Made by a program: the position numbers and the translations under genes
NCBI GenBank assembly: GCA_964347035.1
Contig: CAYFXE010000010.1
Location: 10,836-74,835, forward strand
Direction of reading: 5' to 3'
Length of the DNA stretch: 64,000 bases
Origin: CAYFXE01 sp964347035
GTDB lineage: Bacteria > Acidobacteriota > Aminicenantia > Aminicenantales > Aminicenantaceae
The notes under the pieces: model-generated
What the model saw: the letters and a program-made list of their open reading frames with translations, nothing else
Told to the model about the DNA's origin: nothing
Databases searched by the model: none
Shown: one piece after another, positions 61,353 through 64,000 of the stretch
How positions within the stretch are numbered: position 1 is the stretch's first letter
Layout of the letters: the number at the start of each line of letters is the position of its first letter

Positions 61353-62936
61353 TCAGAATCGGTAGGAATCCCAGGCTCCCTGCCAATCTCTCGGATTTCC
61401 CAAGATCCAGTACATCACAGGATTCTCACCAGTCAAGATGGCGATTTTCGCGTCACAGGTTCCTCCCCACAAGGAGACAAAGCCAACTGTACAGGGTTTA
61501 GCCGCTCCGTAGATCCGCCATTTGCCTTCCCGATCCTGAGCGACTTCTATTTTCTCCCCAGTTTCTTTGTCGTATGCGTAGGAACCCGACATGATCTGCT
61601 GTGCCCGGTATCGGTCTATTTGGCCGTAATTGTGCTTCGCATCCCACATCAGCGTCCAGAACCGTTCGCCACTGCCGTTGAGGCCTTTAATCTCCCCCGT
61701 CTTAGGATCATGGATATATCCATCATTGAAGATGGTCATGGGGACATCTGTCCTGTTATTGTCTTTATCGTAGCTGAAGTCACATATGAAATGGTTGGTG
61801 GCTACGATATAATCGCTATCATTCCAATCGGATCCGGTAAAGGGAAAAACATCACCCGCATATCTCACAGCGTATCGGTCGGCTGTGGCTTCCGCGACAG
61901 CTAAAGTCTCCCGGTTCGTCACCAGAAAGTTCCACCCACCGCACCTGAGAAGCGTTTTCCGGCCGGTACGATGGCGGTATTCCTGAGTCCCAAGGGTCAG
62001 CATTTCGATCGCTTCTTCAGCAGAATCGGCATGTGTCCCTATATACAGAAACAGGTGGAACCATGGCACGCCAAATCCCTCGGCGCAGTGAGCTTTGCCT
62101 TCGTGGTTCATCGACTGCGGGTTTGTTTGTCCCCCGGCGAGAAGGGAGATAGACACGCCTTTGTCGTTCACCACCTGATTTGCCGCAACCTGGGGGCTGT
62201 TGGTGAGAACCCAACAGGAATGCCCATTCTCCGGCTCTAGGATGTACACCTGTTCGTAGCATCTGGGATCGAATGGAGAATGTCGGTTTTGAGCGGATAT
62301 GACGATTCCGTCTTTTGTTGCTTGTCCGCGGGCCGCAAAGGCGCTGCAGCCTGAGACACATTTTTGGTCTGGTGGGGGGGACTTACGATTTCCTCCATAT
62401 GTGCTCGTCCCGTCCGGAAACATGCGGGGATGCATCATTGTCCACGCATCCCACAGGTTCACGGCGATTACACGTTGGTAATTTGTGGCATAAAGTTCGT
62501 GTCCGGAATCTGCATAAGGAGATTTATCGAGCCATTGAGATGCCCCTTCGCTTAGACCTTTCATGAATTCAACAAGGTTCGGATCGAAAGCCGCGATCTG
62601 CGCTTCATAGAGTTCGAAGGCTTTAAGCGTTTCTGTTTTTCCCCACAAATCACATTCGGCTTTCCACCAGATGTCGGAGACATACATCGTGCTCTCACCA
62701 GCTTTCTCTCCAAATTGCTTCCCCATCTGGTACCAATTCCCTCGCAGCGTGCCGATAAAATGGGCTTTATCGGGAAATGGAGGATAACCTTCAGAATGGG
62801 CATATCTGAACGCTTCAATATTTCTTCCGCCCGGGATATATTTTCCTTCATCCGGAGTTGAGGTCTGACAGCTGAGAAAAACGAATCCAAGTCCGATTGT
62901 GAATATAAGAAAAAATAATAATTTGTTTTTCCGCAT
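61353..62936 (-). CDS. Lipoprotein C45-like Ntn hydrolase (acyltransferase/amidase)
   Basis: 527 residues from the ATG at 62936. Lipobox FLSC (C23). The Ntn core begins at C197 in SGCSAFAARG after an unusually long pro-part, then DGIVISAQNRHSPFDP and NHEGKAHCAEGFGVPWFHLF. C45 enzymes (acyl-CoA:6-APA acyltransferase family) self-cleave before the Cys, which becomes the N-terminal nucleophile for amide bonds. C193 is also nearby. Being lipid-anchored, it probably acts on extracellular amides such as N-acyl amino acids. The gene is preceded by AAGGGGAAAG. Confidence 0.8.
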   Translation of the reverse strand: MRKNKLLFFLIFTIGLGFVFLSCQTSTPDEGKYIPGGRNIEAFRYAHSEGYPPFPDKAHFIGTLRGNWYQMGKQFGEKAGESTMYVSDIWWKAECDLWGKTETLKAFELYEAQIAAFDPNLVEFMKGLSEGASQWLDKSPYADSGHELYATNYQRVIAVNLWDAWTMMHPRMFPDGTSTYGGNRKSPPPDQKCVSGCSAFAARGQATKDGIVISAQNRHSPFDPRCYEQVYILEPENGHSCWVLTNSPQVAANQVVNDKGVSISLLAGGQTNPQSMNHEGKAHCAEGFGVPWFHLFLYIGTHADSAEEAIEMLTLGTQEYRHRTGRKTLLRCGGWNFLVTNRETLAVAEATADRYAVRYAGDVFPFTGSDWNDSDYIVATNHFICDFSYDKDNNRTDVPMTIFNDGYIHDPKTGEIKGLNGSGERFWTLMWDAKHNYGQIDRYRAQQIMSGSYAYDKETGEKIEVAQDREGKWRIYGAAKPCTVGFVSLWGGTCDAKIAILTGENPVMYWILGNPRDWQGAWDSYRF

Positions 62937-63237
62937 AACTTTCCCCTTTAATGGATTTGTGGCAAAGGGCAGAATCTCATCTCGATGTGATCTTCTCATT
63001 GCAAGGAATAAACGTCGATTCGTTGCGCCTCTATCTATTTAAACGGCTGGAAACATTAAAAGGTTTATCGTCCCCTCTTTTTTGAAATGTCAAAGAGGTT
63101 GCCAACAGCGCAAAATAATTAAAAGAACAGCGCACCCCTGTACCTCGGTAAAAATCAAGGTTAAAATCATCTTTTTCGGGCGATATAGGCCCATTGGCGG
63201 AGTAAAAATGGTGTAAAAATTCTCCGCTGAAATTAAG

Positions 63238-63290
63238 GAGGAAACAACTCTGATCCCCTAGTGGGGTAGGTTGAGTTTCCTCTTTTTTTT
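63238..63290 (+). terminator. Terminator-like hairpin in the leader of the 63304 ORF
   Basis: Part of the 367-nt gap 62937-63303. GAGGAAAC (63238-63245) pairs with GTTTCCTC (63275-63282), followed by T8 (63283-63290). A CCCC-TAGT-GGGG loop sits inside. Upstream, GCGGAG (63197-63202) can pair with CTCCGC (63222-63227), and GTAAAAAT is repeated at 63202 and 63213. No plus-strand gene ends before it, so it may be an attenuator. Confidence 0.65.
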
Positions 63291-63303
63291 CGGAGAAGAA
63301 TAA

Positions 63304-63504
63304 ATGAGGAAAATGAAAACAAGCCCGAGCCCCTACAGAGAAATAACCCCAAATTCGCCTGACCTCTACCCTTCATCAGACAGAGTTCGTTGCCCGACGT
63401 GCGCCTCTGGCCGTCGTTTTTGGGGAGAAGCGATCCCTCAGAAGAGAGGAGCATTTTACGCTGGTGAGAGCGAAGCGATCTCATTAGCTAGAGGAGAAAC
63501 ATGA
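63304..63504 (+). CDS. Small ORF with one CxxC, unknown function
   Basis: 66 residues; GGAGAA precedes the ATG. It has RCPTCASGRRFWGEAIP and a Pro/Ser-rich start (SPSPYREITPNSPDLYPSSD). It directly precedes the HTH gene (13 nt). It could be a small regulator of that gene or a spurious frame; the ribosome site argues mildly in favour. Confidence 0.4.
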   Translation: MRKMKTSPSPYREITPNSPDLYPSSDRVRCPTCASGRRFWGEAIPQKRGAFYAGESEAISLARGET

Positions 63505-63517
63505 TAGAGAGTACGTT

Positions 63518-63931
63518 ATGCACGACTACGATCCAGATCTCGGCCTTTCATACGGCAGAAGATTCGACATCGAAAGAGCAAGAGAAAAGCTCAATGAAAT
63601 GAAAAAGGAACTCGGCCTGAAAGAGGAAGATAAGTCTAGTCTAAAATACAGAGGCAGGCTCACTGGTTTTGTCATAGTGCCCGATGAACTCATATATGCG
63701 GGCGAAAATCTCTCTCATGCCGAATTCAGACTTTGGATCCTTTTGCGCAAGCGCTGTCAAGAAAAAGATGGCAAACGTGAGCCAGCCTTCCCAGGGAGAG
63801 AGAGATTGACAAAGCTGATGGGCATGAAATCACTCTACCGAATCTCAAATCTTCTGAAAAGCCTAGAGGAGAAAGGAGTCATTAAGGTAGAACGCCATTA
63901 TCTTGGAAAACCGAATCGTTATGTTTTTTGA
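63518..63931 (+). CDS. Helix-turn-helix protein, replication-initiator-like
   Basis: 137 residues. After a charged N-terminal helix (RAREKLNEMKKELGLKEEDK), residues about 50-137 contain FVIVPDELIYAGENLSHAEF, RERLTKLMGMKSLYRISNLL and KSLEEKGVIKVERHYLGKPN, the HTH_36 / winged-helix pattern of plasmid, phage and ICE replication initiators (A-F-P-x-R-E-R-L-x-x-x-M, K-G-x-I). It ends at TGA 63929-63931. It points to an accessory element beyond the right edge, or an integrated remnant. Confidence 0.65.
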   Translation: MHDYDPDLGLSYGRRFDIERAREKLNEMKKELGLKEEDKSSLKYRGRLTGFVIVPDELIYAGENLSHAEFRLWILLRKRCQEKDGKREPAFPGRERLTKLMGMKSLYRISNLLKSLEEKGVIKVERHYLGKPNRYVF

Positions 63932-63952
63932 TTATCCCTGGAAGATATTAAT

Positions 63953-64000
63953 ATGAAGCATAATAATAAGGCGCTTGTCCCTATGATAGGAAATTTCTTC
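63953..64000 (+). CDS. Possible start of next gene (runs off right edge)
   Basis: ATG at 63953, 21 nt after the HTH stop, with GGAAG upstream. The 16 codons visible (MKHNNKALVPMIGNFF) remain open at the edge. Its position behind an initiator-like gene would fit a replication partner, but too little is seen. Confidence 0.35.
   Translation, partial: MKHNNKALVPMIGNFF

Noticed and set aside
1..64000. CRISPR array, rRNA, tRNA, complete IS element or integrase
   Set aside because: No regularly spaced direct repeats, no rRNA-like stretches, and no transposase or integrase motifs in the translated frames.

Overview
The window reads as a contig from a mesophilic, Gram-negative-type bacterium of the Acidobacteriota/Aminicenantota sort. 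That placement is an inference. It rests on a TIGR03436-like VWA protein, a VPS10/BNR propeller protein, a TPR-PD40 protein, many exported lipoproteins and hydrolases, and complete OmpA/TolC/RND envelope parts. A 10-N run (8587-8596) shows scaffolded draft or metagenome data. No rRNA, tRNA or CRISPR array was seen.

Layout. 1-4.7 kb (minus): response regulator, a large SF2 helicase, a GAF protein running off the left edge, and a small protein. 5.0-8.4 kb (plus): an SDR next to a steroid-5-alpha-reductase-family membrane enzyme, a GNAT-thioredoxin protein and an exported methyltransferase. 8.4-10.2 kb: one broken ECF sigma gene with a long C-terminal extension, interrupted by the gap, a frameshift and an amber stop. 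10.3-10.9 kb: rubredoxin-DUF2231. 11.0-16.7 kb (minus): a tight four-gene operon of PLP lyase, DUF1611, PP-loop-creatininase fusion and enolase-superfamily epimerase. 16.8-18.1 kb: VKOR-DsbA fusion.

18.1-22.5 kb is AT-rich and holds a winged-helix protein, several mini-proteins, a VWA protein, an OmpA lipoprotein and a CGNR regulator. The CGNR gene and the neighbouring EamA exporter share an operator-like motif. 23.5-28.2 kb: ABM, TIGR04076 and MBL proteins, then an IorA/IorB-type molybdenum hydroxylase whose large subunit is frameshifted. 28.5-33.1 kb: BNR propeller protein, an ACR3 remnant, a small membrane protein and a hemerythrin gene broken by an in-frame stop. 33.3-45.6 kb (plus): histidine kinase/response regulator, TPR-PD40 protein, a complete TolC-MFP-RND efflux operon and a second exported methyltransferase.

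45.7-55.3 kb (minus): an M28 peptidase and a three-gene glutamate-synthase-like operon, in which a GlcD-like FAD/Fe-S protein stands where a GltD-type subunit would be expected. 55.4-63 kb (minus): a zinc-ribbon protein, membrane proteins, an EreA-like protein, a serine hydrolase behind a TetR gene with a clear operator, and a C45-type lipoprotein. At the right edge a leader with a terminator-like hairpin precedes a small ORF and an HTH gene, perhaps the start of an accessory region.

Four different short inverted-repeat elements lie between genes, and at least four genes carry disabling lesions. The strongest candidates for something undescribed are the PP-loop-creatininase operon and the glutamate-synthase-like operon with a duplicated barrel. 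The 5-alpha-reductase/SDR pair and the mini-protein island come next.
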